DNA of 64,000 nucleotides from Mycobacterium paraffinicum (lineage in GTDB: Bacteria; Actinomycetota; Actinomycetes; Mycobacteriales; Mycobacteriaceae), in contig NZ_MPNT01000027.1 in the NCBI RefSeq assembly GCF_001907675.1, positions 1-64,000 on the forward strand. The letters run 5' to 3'. This document shows positions 34,249 through 42,980 of this stretch, in pieces. Under the pieces are notes generated by a model. The model saw only the letters and a program-made list of their open reading frames with translations. It ran no database searches and was not told the origin of the DNA. The stretch's first letter is position 1; every line of letters begins with the position of its first letter. A program made the position numbers and the translations under genes.

Positions 34249-35759
34249 GCCAGGATCGAATCGACCAGGACGACGCCTACTGGCTGCGGATGATGGGCAC
34301 CCGGTGGTCACAACCCACGCTCTCCGCCGGCGACGTCGCCACGCTACTCAATATCGGCAACCCGGCAGACCTGCCGCGGCGCGCACCCCTGCTGCCGGGC
34401 CCTGAGCGTGATCCTGGCGGTGCTCAACGGTGTTCGCGCGCAACGATTTACAACTACATTCTGCTGCACCAACCAGAACTCCAAGACCAGGTTCCCCGGC
34501 TGTATCCGTTCACCGCGGCGCTGGCCCCGGCCACGTTCCTGTTCGGTCAGGTTGTCGACGGGATGGCCGTGCACGCGTGGCAGCCCGGCGATGGGCGGGG
34601 CCCGGTCGCGGTGGCCTATGCCGGACACGAGCAGCACGAAAACGAACTTTATCGGCTCGCCGAACCGTTGTTGGCGCGCCTGCCGTGGGCCACAGCGGTG
34701 TGCCTGCCGGAAATGTCGACCCACAGGGCCAACGACGGCGCTTCAGCGCCCTACGTCGCCGTAGCAGAACGCCACCATAAGAGAACCAGCTACGGGTGGT
34801 TCGAGGTAGCCGGGCTCCTGCGGGTCGATCTTCCGTGGTGGCCGCCCGCGTTGCGGAATGTCGACGCGATCGCGGCCTGGCAGCCGGGTGCCCCGGTGCA
34901 GCGGATCCGAGCTCGGCTGGGGGAGTGGCCAGATCCGCGCCGGCTAGCCGCTCTGGTCACCAAGGACACGTCGGAATACGTCACCTCTCTGGTGGGCCGT
35001 GCGATCGAGTTTCTCAACCGCGAGGCGGCATCTGGCTGCATCGGTGATCAGAATCGCGAACAGCTACCCGCCCGGCGTGGTCTGCTGCATGCTGCGGTAG
35101 CCGATGTCGACCTCAGCCGCCCGGCGGTGCAGATCACCGAGGCTGAGGTGGCGGTGCTGCTGCACCAGAATTGCGACGAAGAGGCGGTCGCCGCCGACGT
35201 CCTCAGGCTGCTGGTTGGTCATAGCCCGATCTCCGGTGTTCTTCCGATCCCCATCACGTCGAATCCCTTGGCTAAGGAATGGATGACTCGCCTAGAGCCT
35301 GCTGATGGCTCCGAGCTCGGGTTCTGGAAGGCCCGTGGCCACGGTGAGGCCGCGGCGGCCGCGGCGGCTTACCGGGACCCGCTCAATCCGCACTGCTGGG
35401 TTGTGGCGACCGCTGACACCATCTATTCAACGGTGGGCCGATCGGTGCCGGCAACTGGCCAACTGACCGAGCTGTTCTACGAGCGCAACGGCGGCATGTT
35501 CCGCGACTCGCGGGGCACCGTGTGGCCGTTGCCCGCAACAGGTTTCGGAGTGACCGATACCGGCCCCAGCGGCGGCAGGGCAGGCAAGGAGACGTTGGTG
35601 CAAATCCTGACGAACTTGATCCTGGATGCCAGCGGCGACATCACGCGCCGCGAGGTGTCCTACAGCCCCGACTCGCCCTTAGCGCAGCTGGTCGCCCGCA
35701 CGGAGCCGCCGTTGGTGATCAAGCCGGGCGACCCGGTCCTGGCGATCGGAGAGCGCTGA
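34245..35759 (+). CDS. Hypothetical protein of the effector operon
   Basis: This 504-residue soluble protein has no recognised domain. The N-terminal 60 residues (SAGDVATLLNIGNPADLP) look DNA- or protein-binding; the middle and C-terminal parts mix helices and strands. RBS GGGAGGA precedes the ATG, which overlaps the previous stop. The stop overlaps the next start by one base. It could be a chaperone or an adaptor for the effector. Confidence 0.5.
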   Translation: MSQDRIDQDDAYWLRMMGTRWSQPTLSAGDVATLLNIGNPADLPRRAPLLPGPERDPGGAQRCSRATIYNYILLHQPELQDQVPRLYPFTAALAPATFLFGQVVDGMAVHAWQPGDGRGPVAVAYAGHEQHENELYRLAEPLLARLPWATAVCLPEMSTHRANDGASAPYVAVAERHHKRTSYGWFEVAGLLRVDLPWWPPALRNVDAIAAWQPGAPVQRIRARLGEWPDPRRLAALVTKDTSEYVTSLVGRAIEFLNREAASGCIGDQNREQLPARRGLLHAAVADVDLSRPAVQITEAEVAVLLHQNCDEEAVAADVLRLLVGHSPISGVLPIPITSNPLAKEWMTRLEPADGSELGFWKARGHGEAAAAAAAYRDPLNPHCWVVATADTIYSTVGRSVPATGQLTELFYERNGGMFRDSRGTVWPLPATGFGVTDTGPSGGRAGKETLVQILTNLILDASGDITRREVSYSPDSPLAQLVARTEPPLVIKPGDPVLAIGER

Positions 35760-36727
35760 TGGATCTCGCGGCGCTGCCTGACCCGCCGCAAACCTGGGAG
35801 GAAGCCAGGCCGTTGTTGCGGTCGATCTTGCGGCCGGCCACCTACGCCAGCTTGCGCCGAGATGGTGAGGCAGTCGCGTGGCGGCAGCCGGTGTCAGCGT
35901 TCGCCAATGAGTTGGTGGCGGTGGATTTCCCGCAGGCCCGGCTCATTGTCACGGTCGAGAACACCGCGCAGTGGGGGGTGGGCTGGCGCGAGGTGTTCGC
36001 CGCGGGCCGAGAAAATGTTGCGGCCCTTCACCCTGTGAGCACGGACGTGTCGTGCACCGAGGCGCCGGCCTTCTACGACGTCGAGCAGGCGACCTACATC
36101 AGCTCGGCCATCCTGACACACGGATGGCTGGCAGGGTTCGGCCAGCCTGAGGGGCCCCGCCCGGTGGCGTTTGTGCCCAGCGAAGACGTCTTGCTCATCG
36201 GTAGCGACGACCCTGAGGAGGGGGCGAAGTTCTTCGAGGTCGCCGAGAAGATGTATTGCGAGGCCGAAAGACCAGTCTCGCCAGAGGGATTCACGGTCCG
36301 CGGTGGGCGGCTGGTGCCCTTCGACAAGGCTGGTCAGCATCCGCTGCGGAGCCTGGCGGTGCGGGCTCGCACGTGCGCGGCGTTTCGCCAATACGAGGAG
36401 CAGACGGAATTTTTGAAGCGGACCTACGAGGAGGACCTGGTCGCGGTGTATGTGGCGGCCGCGCAGGTCATCGAGACCGGACATGGTCTGGCCTCGGCCA
36501 CGGTCTGGGGCGAAGGCGTGACCTACGACTTACCCGAGGTCGACTACATCCTATTCATCAGCAACAACGATGAGCGGTTCGTGGTGCCCTTTTCGGTGGT
36601 CGTCGACATAGTCGGGATCGTTCCCACCGCGGCGGTGTTCCCGCGGCGCTATCGCGTTTCCGGGTGGCCCGAGCCAGCGCTGATGGAGTACCTGCGCCTC
36701 CACGCCGTGCCGCTGAATTCGTCCTGA
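35759..36727 (+). CDS. Hypothetical protein of the effector operon
   Basis: This 322-residue soluble protein starts at an ATG overlapping the previous stop (TGATG). It carries no clear motif. The C-terminal part (LPEVDYILFISNNDERFVVP) resembles the style of small 'DUF1444-like' or immunity-type proteins, but this is weak. It is the last gene of the four-gene calpain operon and is followed by a hairpin. Confidence 0.5.
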   Translation: MDLAALPDPPQTWEEARPLLRSILRPATYASLRRDGEAVAWRQPVSAFANELVAVDFPQARLIVTVENTAQWGVGWREVFAAGRENVAALHPVSTDVSCTEAPAFYDVEQATYISSAILTHGWLAGFGQPEGPRPVAFVPSEDVLLIGSDDPEEGAKFFEVAEKMYCEAERPVSPEGFTVRGGRLVPFDKAGQHPLRSLAVRARTCAAFRQYEEQTEFLKRTYEEDLVAVYVAAAQVIETGHGLASATVWGEGVTYDLPEVDYILFISNNDERFVVPFSVVVDIVGIVPTAAVFPRRYRVSGWPEPALMEYLRLHAVPLNSS

Positions 36728-36751
36728 GCGCCGCGGCGGCCGACGACGGTT

Positions 36752-36774
36752 CTACCGGCCACGGTCACCGGTAG
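36752..36774. terminator. Hairpin after the effector operon
   Basis: CTACCGG and CCGGTAG pair around a 9-base loop, 24 bases after the operon's last stop. It has no U-tract. Confidence 0.5.
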
Positions 36775-36930
36775 GTGATGCGGGGCGCCCGGGCGGCTCG
36801 GCGGCCTGCAGTAACCGATAGGGCGCTCACCCGACGCACGCGGAGGGCACGTGACCGGGCAGCGGGCTAGGTGGGCGCCCGTGGCGCCGGTAGCATCGAC
36901 GCTGGTCGAGTCGTCAAGGAGGTGAGTCCC

Positions 36931-37146
36931 GTGGAACGTAGAACGCCGAAGAAGGTCGTGGTCTTGAAGGCTGCGGTGAAACGCTCTGCGATGCGCGCTG
37001 TGAAGACGTCGGCCAAGTTGGAGGAGCGAGTCGTTCCGCCCGGCCACCAACGATCGGCCGCAGCGAAGGCCAAAGCAGCAGTCGCCCCCACCGCGACCGG
37101 TGTGGCGCTGAGCCTGCTGCGCGAGGCCTTCGGGCCGTCGCGGTGA
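36931..37146 (+). CDS. Small basic protein
   Basis: This 71-residue, Lys/Arg/Ala-rich protein starts at a GTG with a textbook AAGGAGG 8 bases upstream. The N-terminal half ([24 protein letters not shown]) is strongly positive, suggesting nucleic-acid binding. No family is recognised. It stands before the mazEF-like pair. Confidence 0.5.
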   Translation: MERRTPKKVVVLKAAVKRSAMRAVKTSAKLEERVVPPGHQRSAAAKAKAAVAPTATGVALSLLREAFGPSR

Positions 37147-37192
37147 GCGCGGACTCCTGCCTAGTGTCCCGCGTGCGTGCCACACTTATGCC

Positions 37193-37435
37193 ATGCCCCG
37201 CAATCGCACCAGGGTGAGCACAACGGTCGACGCCGATCTGCTCGCCAGCGCGCGCAGTCTGCGGGCCGGCGCCAAGGACCACGCCTTGTTCGACGAGGCC
37301 TTGGGCGCGCTGCTGGCCGCCAACCGGGCCGCAGAGGTCGACGCGAGCTACGCCGCCTACGACGAGCACCCGGCCGATGAGCCCGACCAGTGGGGCGAGG
37401 TCGCCGACTGGCGCCGGTCTGCGAGGCATCGATGA
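37193..37435 (+). CDS. MazE-like antitoxin
   Basis: This 80-residue protein opens with [19 protein letters not shown], a ribbon-helix-helix pattern of small antitoxins, and ends in an acidic, Trp-containing tail (QWGEVADW). Its stop overlaps the MazF start by 4 bases. ATG 37193 follows another ATG at 37188 that is out of frame. Confidence 0.75.
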   Translation: MPRNRTRVSTTVDADLLASARSLRAGAKDHALFDEALGALLAANRAAEVDASYAAYDEHPADEPDQWGEVADWRRSARHR

Positions 37436-37755
37436 CCCTGCCGGCGCGCGGTGAGCTGTGGTGGTGCGAGATCCCCGGCTCGGGCGCGCGGCCGGTGGTG
37501 GTGCTGTCCCGTGATGCGGCGATTCCGAAGTTGCGGCGCGTGCTCGTGGCGCCGTGCACGACGACGGTGCGGGGGCTGGCCAGCGAGGTGGTGCTCGACC
37601 CGAGTGACGATCCGGTGCCTCAGCGTGCGGCGGTGAATCTGGATTTGGTGGAAAGTGTGCCGGTGGCGGCGCTGGGGACGCGGTTGGGTCGGCTGGCGGA
37701 TTCGAGGATGGCGGCTGTGTGCGCCGCGTTGGCGGTGGCGGTGGGTGGCCGCTGA
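37432..37755 (+). CDS. mazF: MazF-type endoribonuclease toxin
   Basis: This 107-residue protein matches Maz[21 protein letters not shown], the [13 protein letters not shown] core, and [12 protein letters not shown]. It should cleave RNA and be neutralised by the upstream gene with which it overlaps (ATGA). This is the second MazF of the window; the two differ clearly in sequence. Confidence 0.87.
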   Translation: MTLPARGELWWCEIPGSGARPVVVLSRDAAIPKLRRVLVAPCTTTVRGLASEVVLDPSDDPVPQRAAVNLDLVESVPVAALGTRLGRLADSRMAAVCAALAVAVGGR

Positions 37756-37808
37756 GTCAGTACGCCGTACGAGGCCCTGGTTGCCGTTGGAACAGCTGCA
37801 GGGCCGAG

Positions 37809-37928
37809 ATGTGCTCGATGTGGGGTGGCGATGACTGGTTGTGCGAGTGGTGGTTGTTCGGGTTCGATCTGGACGATCCGCCGCGCAACGGCACGTTCAC
37901 GGTGGTCCTGCCCAACGAGCCAGACTAG
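37809..37928 (+). CDS. Very small Trp-rich protein
   Basis: This 39-residue frame from ATG 37809 contains DDWLCEWWLFGFDLDDPP and a NGTFTVVLP strand. The non-random composition suggests coding, but there is no strong ribosome site and the end overlaps the convergent gene by 4 bases. It could be the remnant of a larger gene. Confidence 0.35.
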   Translation: MCSMWGGDDWLCEWWLFGFDLDDPPRNGTFTVVLPNEPD

Positions 37929-38329
37929 GGGCTGGCGCTGATGTCCCAGGAGCCGTCCTCGCCGTAGTCGGTGTCGTCGAGATCCCATGACTGGCCGTTC
38001 GGGTCCAGGACGTGGTCGTGTTCGCAGGTTGGGCAGCGGAAAGCGGTGACCAGACCGACGAGGTGCTTGCCGCCACGGATGCGGGCCCGTCCGATTGCCG
38101 TTGGCGCACTGCGCTTGTCGGTCCAAATCCGGCCGATGTTGATCAGCGCGGACGCGGCACTACCGCAGTGTGCACAGCGGTCGGGCTGCTTGGGTGGCGG
38201 GCAGATCATCATGCCGCGGGTGTCGCCCCAGGCGCCCCATTCGACGGGCAGGCCGTCCCAGCGAGGTGGGAGGTCGTGGTCGCGCGGCCACAGCTCCAGG
38301 GCCTGCTGGCGCGGATCAGTGAGCGGCAT
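37925..38329 (-). CDS. Zinc-ribbon hypothetical protein
   Basis: This 134-residue protein has two Cys pairs, RCAHCGSAAS and FRCPTCEHDH, forming a probable zinc ribbon of ~60 residues. The rest is acidic. ATG 38329 was chosen because the upstream extension has no coding character. It overlaps the upstream gene by 14 bases. Function unknown. Confidence 0.55.
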   Translation of the reverse strand: MPLTDPRQQALELWPRDHDLPPRWDGLPVEWGAWGDTRGMMICPPPKQPDRCAHCGSAASALINIGRIWTDKRSAPTAIGRARIRGGKHLVGLVTAFRCPTCEHDHVLDPNGQSWDLDDTDYGEDGSWDISASP

Positions 38330-38669
38330 CGTCGATCGGCTCAGAGAGGTCGGCCATGCCGGCGCACGTGGCCGCGGGCTGCGGGATGAGGTGCCCATTG
38401 GGGCCGACGGTGTAGCCGTTCGGCGGTGGAAGCGGCAGGGGGACAACGGCTCCGCCGGCGGCGGCCGCGTACTGGTGAGCTTCGGCGTCCTCAGGGGCGG
38501 TGAAGACGCGGCCCGCCTCGGGGCGGCGCGGCACTTTCACCATCAGGGTGAAGTCCGAGACCGTCGCGTCGGTGCGCTTGCGCGGCTTCTGCGTGACGTG
38601 GTGGGGGGATGGCTCTCCGGGTTCGTTCACCTGGCCATTGTCCGGCCGGGCACCGACACGGCGTCCCAT
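38316..38669 (-). CDS. Hypothetical protein
   Basis: This protein of about 117 residues has the stretch TVSDFTLMVKVPRRPEAGRV and a Pro-rich end. No family is recognised. The start is uncertain: ATG 38669 or GTG 38630, neither with a clear ribosome site. It is in a minus-strand group with the zinc-ribbon and GIY-YIG genes. Confidence 0.45.
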   Translation of the reverse strand: MGRRVGARPDNGQVNEPGEPSPHHVTQKPRKRTDATVSDFTLMVKVPRRPEAGRVFTAPEDAEAHQYAAAAGGAVVPLPLPPPNGYTVGPNGHLIPQPAATCAGMADLSEPIDDAAH

Positions 38670-38821
38670 TGATCAGTAGGAGCGTGGTGCCGGGTCCTGA
38701 TCGCATACGCGGGCCGTCGAGCACTGCGGCGGCCGCCGCTGCTCGCCGCTCCCCGGAGGTGATTCGGCAGCCGCGATGCCCGCACGGCGCCGGCGTGGTG
38801 TCGCCCTCTGCTGCACCCATC

Positions 38822-39316
38822 TCAGCCGCGCATGTTGGCGAACGGCAGACGCCCGTAGTGGGCGCGGAACTGGGCGATCATCACCGTCTCAGTGGTGGCG
38901 GCGGCGCCGTCGTCGGTGGCGCGCCATCCCACCAGCAGGTCGTCGTGGTCGGCGAGCTGCCAGATGCGGCGGCCGCCGGTGTGGCCGACGGGTTCACCGG
39001 CGCCGGATCGGCGGAACTCGTCGAGGCGCTTGCGCAGGCCACGGCGTCCGCTGGAGCCTGCGCTGGCCTTCCCGATGTAGACGATGCGGGTGCCGGGCAC
39101 CCACAGCGTCTGCAGCTCGGCGACGGGCACCGTCGGGTCCTTGCCCTTGAAGTGTCCGGCCGGCGAGGTATCCAGGAAGGTCGGCGGTTCGTCGGTGGGC
39201 CGCACAATCACGTAAACGCCGGGGCCGGTGGGCACGGCGGCGGTGGGCAGGGCGGTGAACGGGACCCAGCCGGTGAAGCCGCTCAGGTCGATCGGCTCGG
39301 ACGTCATGGGGTTCAT
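38822..39316 (-). CDS. GIY-YIG-like nuclease domain protein
   Basis: This 164-residue protein has GPGVYVIVR (GIY-like) and RIVYIGKASAG (YIG), then GLRKRLDEFRR with the conserved Arg and a later Glu (TETVMIAQ). These are core elements of GIY-YIG nucleases, which cut DNA. Many small plasmid members of this type have unknown targets. The ATG overlaps the upstream stop by 4 bases. Confidence 0.75.
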   Translation of the reverse strand: MNPMTSEPIDLSGFTGWVPFTALPTAAVPTGPGVYVIVRPTDEPPTFLDTSPAGHFKGKDPTVPVAELQTLWVPGTRIVYIGKASAGSSGRRGLRKRLDEFRRSGAGEPVGHTGGRRIWQLADHDDLLVGWRATDDGAAATTETVMIAQFRAHYGRLPFANMRG

Positions 39317-39642
39317 GGTGTCAAGCGGCGCCGGCGGCGTTCGGTGTCGAGGTCGACGACGTCGACGTCCTGGTGCTCGACGCCCCCAGCTGCGGCGGTG
39401 GCGGTCTGGTGTTCGGCGACGGCGGCGGCGATGCGGTCGGCCATCTTGCTGATCGTGTCGTCGGTGATGTAGACCTTGGCGGCCTGGCGGCCGATGCGCG
39501 CGAGGCGGGCGACGTGGTCGAGGTCGTCAGAGATGTCCTGGCGGGCGGTGTCCTCGCTGACGGTGAGTCCGTGCCGGTCGGCGAGCAGGGAGACCAGCAG
39601 TGCGGCGCGGTCGTCGAGCCAGGGGGAGCGGCGTGCTTTCAT
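39313..39642 (-). CDS. Hypothetical helical protein
   Basis: This 109-residue protein has a helical centre (HVARLARIGRQAAKVYITDD) and an Arg-rich C-terminus (TERRRRRL). ATG 39642 was chosen over an upstream extension lacking coding character. It is translated together with the GIY-YIG gene through a 4-base overlap and could be its partner or regulator. Confidence 0.5.
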   Translation of the reverse strand: MKARRSPWLDDRAALLVSLLADRHGLTVSEDTARQDISDDLDHVARLARIGRQAAKVYITDDTISKMADRIAAAVAEHQTATAAAGGVEHQDVDVVDLDTERRRRRLTP

Positions 39643-39834
39643 CGTGGCTGAACCGTACCGGCCGAGGGCGGCGCCGCAGCACCGGATGCAGGCGGTGTCC
39701 GCGACGCTGGCTGTCGCCGTGGACTGGCGGGCCTGAAAAAGGGCGCTGCAATTGGCGGGCAAGTGTCGCCTGGTGTCGCATCTATCGGGGAGAATCATGG
39801 ATAACTGATGAATTGGTGCAGGTAGGAGACGTGT

Positions 39835-40653
39835 GTGGCTGAGTTAGACGTCAACCCGGCTGATTTGGTGCGCTTCGCGGACGCCTACTCGGAATTGGCG
39901 CAGCGTGCGGCGCAGATTTCGCCGCAGGCCGCCGACGAGGTGCAGAAGGTGATCGACACCCACGGACCGATGGGCTATCCCACCGCGGTCGGGATCGCGG
40001 CCGGTCTGGCCAAGGCCGAGGCCCCGGTGCAGGCCAAGGTGGCTGATTTCAACGCCTACGCGCAGCGGCTCACTGAGCACGCGGACACCTATACCCGGGT
40101 CGACGGCCAGGACGCGCAGCGGGTGAAGGCGCTGGATTTCTCTACTGATCTGCCCGGCACGGGGCAAGGCAAAGACTCGCCGGCCACGCCGTTGGACTCC
40201 AAGACGTGGAAGCCCGGCGACAAACGGCATATGCCCTACATCGCCGGGAAAGGTGGAAAGGGACCGCCGAATTCGTGGGAGGGGCCACCGTGGGTCGACG
40301 TCTACGACAGGACTAAAGATCCGGATCAAGTTCCGCACAGTTTTGTTCGGTCTGATGAGATCCCGGGCGTGAAAGTCTTGCCGCCCAACCAATTAGGCCC
40401 GGCGCCGTTCTATGACGAACACGGCAACGAGATTCCCTACGTTGAGTTGAGCCCGAAGTCGGGGGTGTGGGTGCCGCAATCGGATTTCCCTGGCGCCAAG
40501 ATGTATTCGCCGGGTGTTACGCCGAACCCTTTGCCGCCGTATGGGTATGACGAGTGGCTGCCGGGCTCAGGGATTTATCTGTGGCATGGAGATATGGTTC
40601 CCGAGCCGTATAACCCCCATAGCATGCTGCCTGGGCAGACCACGCCGCAATAA
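39835..40653 (+). CDS. Second modular ESX-exported protein
   Basis: This 272-residue protein starts at GTG after GGTAGGAG, as in the calpain gene. Residues 5-91 are 84% identical (73 of 87 positions) to the N-terminus of the 32519 protein and end in YTRVD (86-90), the same YxxxD signal. The C-terminal 170 residues are unrelated: Pro- and Tyr-rich, with no recognised enzyme motif. It is probably another exported effector or carrier. No coupled immunity gene follows on this strand. Confidence 0.75.
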   Translation: MAELDVNPADLVRFADAYSELAQRAAQISPQAADEVQKVIDTHGPMGYPTAVGIAAGLAKAEAPVQAKVADFNAYAQRLTEHADTYTRVDGQDAQRVKALDFSTDLPGTGQGKDSPATPLDSKTWKPGDKRHMPYIAGKGGKGPPNSWEGPPWVDVYDRTKDPDQVPHSFVRSDEIPGVKVLPPNQLGPAPFYDEHGNEIPYVELSPKSGVWVPQSDFPGAKMYSPGVTPNPLPPYGYDEWLPGSGIYLWHGDMVPEPYNPHSMLPGQTTPQ

Positions 40654-40670
40654 ACCGGCCATCCGAGCTG

Positions 40671-41135
40671 TCAGCGACGGCCTGGGTGCGTTCGCCCGAA
40701 AGCGCGCGCTAGTAGCGATTTTCGGGCGGCGGCCTCGGCGGCGGCACGGGTACGGCGTTGCGCGCGAAGGTCTCGGTCGAAGCGGCGGTACAGGATGCGT
40801 TCTTCGCGCCGGCTGGGTTCGCTGTTGATCAGCCGGCTTATCTGGGTGTCGGTGAGACTGGCCGGTTGACCAGCGCTGTCGTGGGCGGCGATGACGATGT
40901 CGCCGCGCAGCAGGGGCACCTCGTGGGCGGTGAACCGGGTGATGGCCAGCAGCAGCCCTGTCGCGTGACGGTTCACCCGCAGCCACGGGTGGTGGGTGAA
41001 CCAGAAGTCGAGTGTGCCGTCGGTGCTGGTCAGCACTTGCAGTTGGTGGGCGCGGACGAGGTCGGCGATGTCGGCCACACATCGAGGCTCCACCTTGTAC
41101 AGCTCTTCGTTGTGGCTGGCCAGAAGCGTAATCAT
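40671..41135 (-). CDS. Hypothetical protein
   Basis: This 154-residue protein has an alpha/beta N-terminal part (DFWFTHHPWLRVNRHATG) and a long Arg-rich helical C-terminus. It converges on the exported-protein gene with 17 bases between stops. No family is recognised. It might be a protective partner of the neighbour, but opposite orientation argues against tight coupling. Confidence 0.5.
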   Translation of the reverse strand: MITLLASHNEELYKVEPRCVADIADLVRAHQLQVLTSTDGTLDFWFTHHPWLRVNRHATGLLLAITRFTAHEVPLLRGDIVIAAHDSAGQPASLTDTQISRLINSEPSRREERILYRRFDRDLRAQRRTRAAAEAAARKSLLARAFGRTHPGRR

Positions 41136-41330
41136 GGTTCCCGGTGCTCCTCAGCTACTATCCTTTGGGGGTCGAACCTCAGGCGGGGAGCGGATACGGT
41201 CGGCCCGAAAAGAATTGCCGCACAGACTAATCGCATTCGTCTCGTTCAACGCTCGAATGGTAACAACCGGAGCGGACACCGTAGATCAGTTGGTCATGGT
41301 GGCCGTTCGAGGGCGCGTTTGAGCGCCGCC

Positions 41331-41798
41331 TTAGCCGTAGCCGCGGTCCTTGTCGACGATTGCCTGCAGTGCAGAGTGATAGCGAACAATCTGCATGCGC
41401 ACCAGGTCGAGTTGTTGCAGCGTGGCCGCCAACGTTGTGGTGGTGTTCCCGTACGTTGCGTAGCTCGTGGCGCCGAGGAGATCAACGCCAAGGGGCTCGG
41501 CGGGGTGTTCGCGTGCTTCGGTGATGTCGTTGCGTACCGCCTCGAGCTCGACCTCAACCCTTCCGATCAGATCCGCGGCCCGTTGCAGGTGTCGGTCGCG
41601 TTGTCGCACCACGAGCTGGCGGCAGTGCTCCCAGGTGGGCACGTTGGCCGCGGGCAGGTAGGAGTGTCCGCGGGCGGATCTCACCGCTTGCGGCAGCAGC
41701 TCATCAGCAATGAGCAGCTGTAGCGTTTCGGCGCTGATACCGCAGAGTTTCGCGGCGTCGGAGAGCTTGAGGCTTTGCGGCGGTTCAGGATTGGTCAA
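41331..41798 (-). CDS. MerR-like HTH protein
   Basis: This 155-residue protein has an N-terminal helix-turn-helix (KLSDAAKLCGISAETLQLLI) like MerR/AlpA proteins, followed by a coiled-coil region (LIGRVEVELEAVRNDITEAR). It starts 4 bases after the upstream stop, so the two are co-transcribed. Target unknown. Confidence 0.6.
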   Translation of the reverse strand: MTNPEPPQSLKLSDAAKLCGISAETLQLLIADELLPQAVRSARGHSYLPAANVPTWEHCRQLVVRQRDRHLQRAADLIGRVEVELEAVRNDITEAREHPAEPLGVDLLGATSYATYGNTTTTLAATLQQLDLVRMQIVRYHSALQAIVDKDRGYG

Positions 41799-41802
41799 CT
41801 GC

Positions 41803-42858
41803 TTAGCGGCCTTTGCGTAGTACGTGCACCCGGGGTTTGGGAGCGATCAGCGGGGCGCCCTTGGGGCCTTTGATGTAGTCGCCGATGTATTTGGGCTTGC
41901 GCCAGCTGTGGTTGGGGCCGTAGGCCTGCTGGCGCCAGTGGCCCGTGACGGGGAAGCGGTGGTTGTAGGTGCGGCCGGGCTCGGCGCCGGGTTCAGAGGT
42001 GGTGGCTCGGGCACGTAGATCGACGATCGTCACCGTTGAGGGCTCTCGCGGTGGCAGTTCTGCGGGTGGGTGGTGGTCGTCGGTGTCGGCTGGTGGGGGC
42101 TCTGGCGGTCGAGGCGGTCCGATGGTGCGGGTTTCGGCGACGTTGGCTTGGGCCATGAGTAGCCAGGCCGCCCAGACGGCGCTGACGAAGGGGTGCGCGC
42201 TTTCGGTGTTGTGGACTTCCTCGGTACGAGGGATGTCGGGGTTGACCATGATCGTTTGCGCTCCCCAGACCGGGGAGGTGGTGTCGGCGAGCCGTAACAC
42301 CTCAGGGTTTTGGTCTTCGCGGGAGAACGGCACCATTTGGAGCAGGCCATCTGGTCTGCTCCACCACCACACGCCGTCCCAGGCGATGTCGATGATGGTG
42401 GCTACGTCTGGGGTGAGGCCTTGGGCCAGGTAGGCCGGGTTATTCAGTCCGGCTTCCACGGCTTCGGGTTTCAGCAGTCCAGACGGGACGGTGCCCGCGG
42501 ATTTCGCCCAGCACAGCATGCCCGTTGGCGCTGGTAACGCGGCTGCCGGCGTCCACTCAGGTAGGGATTGCGTGGCATCCAAAACGACGTCGACCATGTC
42601 GCGGGCGACCCAGTACAGCTCGGCGGTGCGCAGGGCCTGGGCTTCGGCCCTGATGATGGGGGCGGTGTCGGCGAATCTCTTGATCAGGCGTTGGATTCTC
42701 TTCGCCGTGGCGATGTCTTGTGCTGAGGCATTCGGCGGAGGTGGGACCTTGTATTGGTCGAACGAGATCTCCGCCGTGGCGTCGAGCGCGCTACACCATT
42801 GCCGGCGGATGATCGGAACGCTCGTTGCCGCCCACGGGGCACCACGCCGCCGGCTCAT
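41803..42858 (-). CDS. Conserved-looking plasmid/phage hypothetical protein
   Basis: This protein of about 351 residues has a helical N-terminal domain, a WWWSRPDGLLQMVPFS stretch, a Pro-rich linker and a C-terminus YIGDYIKGPKGAPLIAPK. That last motif is common in actinobacterial plasmid and phage proteins of unknown role. ATG 42858 was chosen because the Arg-rich upstream extension looks non-coding. Confidence 0.6.
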   Translation of the reverse strand: MSRRRGAPWAATSVPIIRRQWCSALDATAEISFDQYKVPPPPNASAQDIATAKRIQRLIKRFADTAPIIRAEAQALRTAELYWVARDMVDVVLDATQSLPEWTPAAALPAPTGMLCWAKSAGTVPSGLLKPEAVEAGLNNPAYLAQGLTPDVATIIDIAWDGVWWWSRPDGLLQMVPFSREDQNPEVLRLADTTSPVWGAQTIMVNPDIPRTEEVHNTESAHPFVSAVWAAWLLMAQANVAETRTIGPPRPPEPPPADTDDHHPPAELPPREPSTVTIVDLRARATTSEPGAEPGRTYNHRFPVTGHWRQQAYGPNHSWRKPKYIGDYIKGPKGAPLIAPKPRVHVLRKGR

Positions 42859-42980
42859 GGAAGCTCGCGTTCTGACTCGATGCGCCTGTTTTCCTCGGCG
42901 CTGACGATTGGGCACTTGATGTGGGCGACGAGCCGCATGCAAGTATTCTGCGCCACCATCCTTCGAGCAGCGATCGGCAC

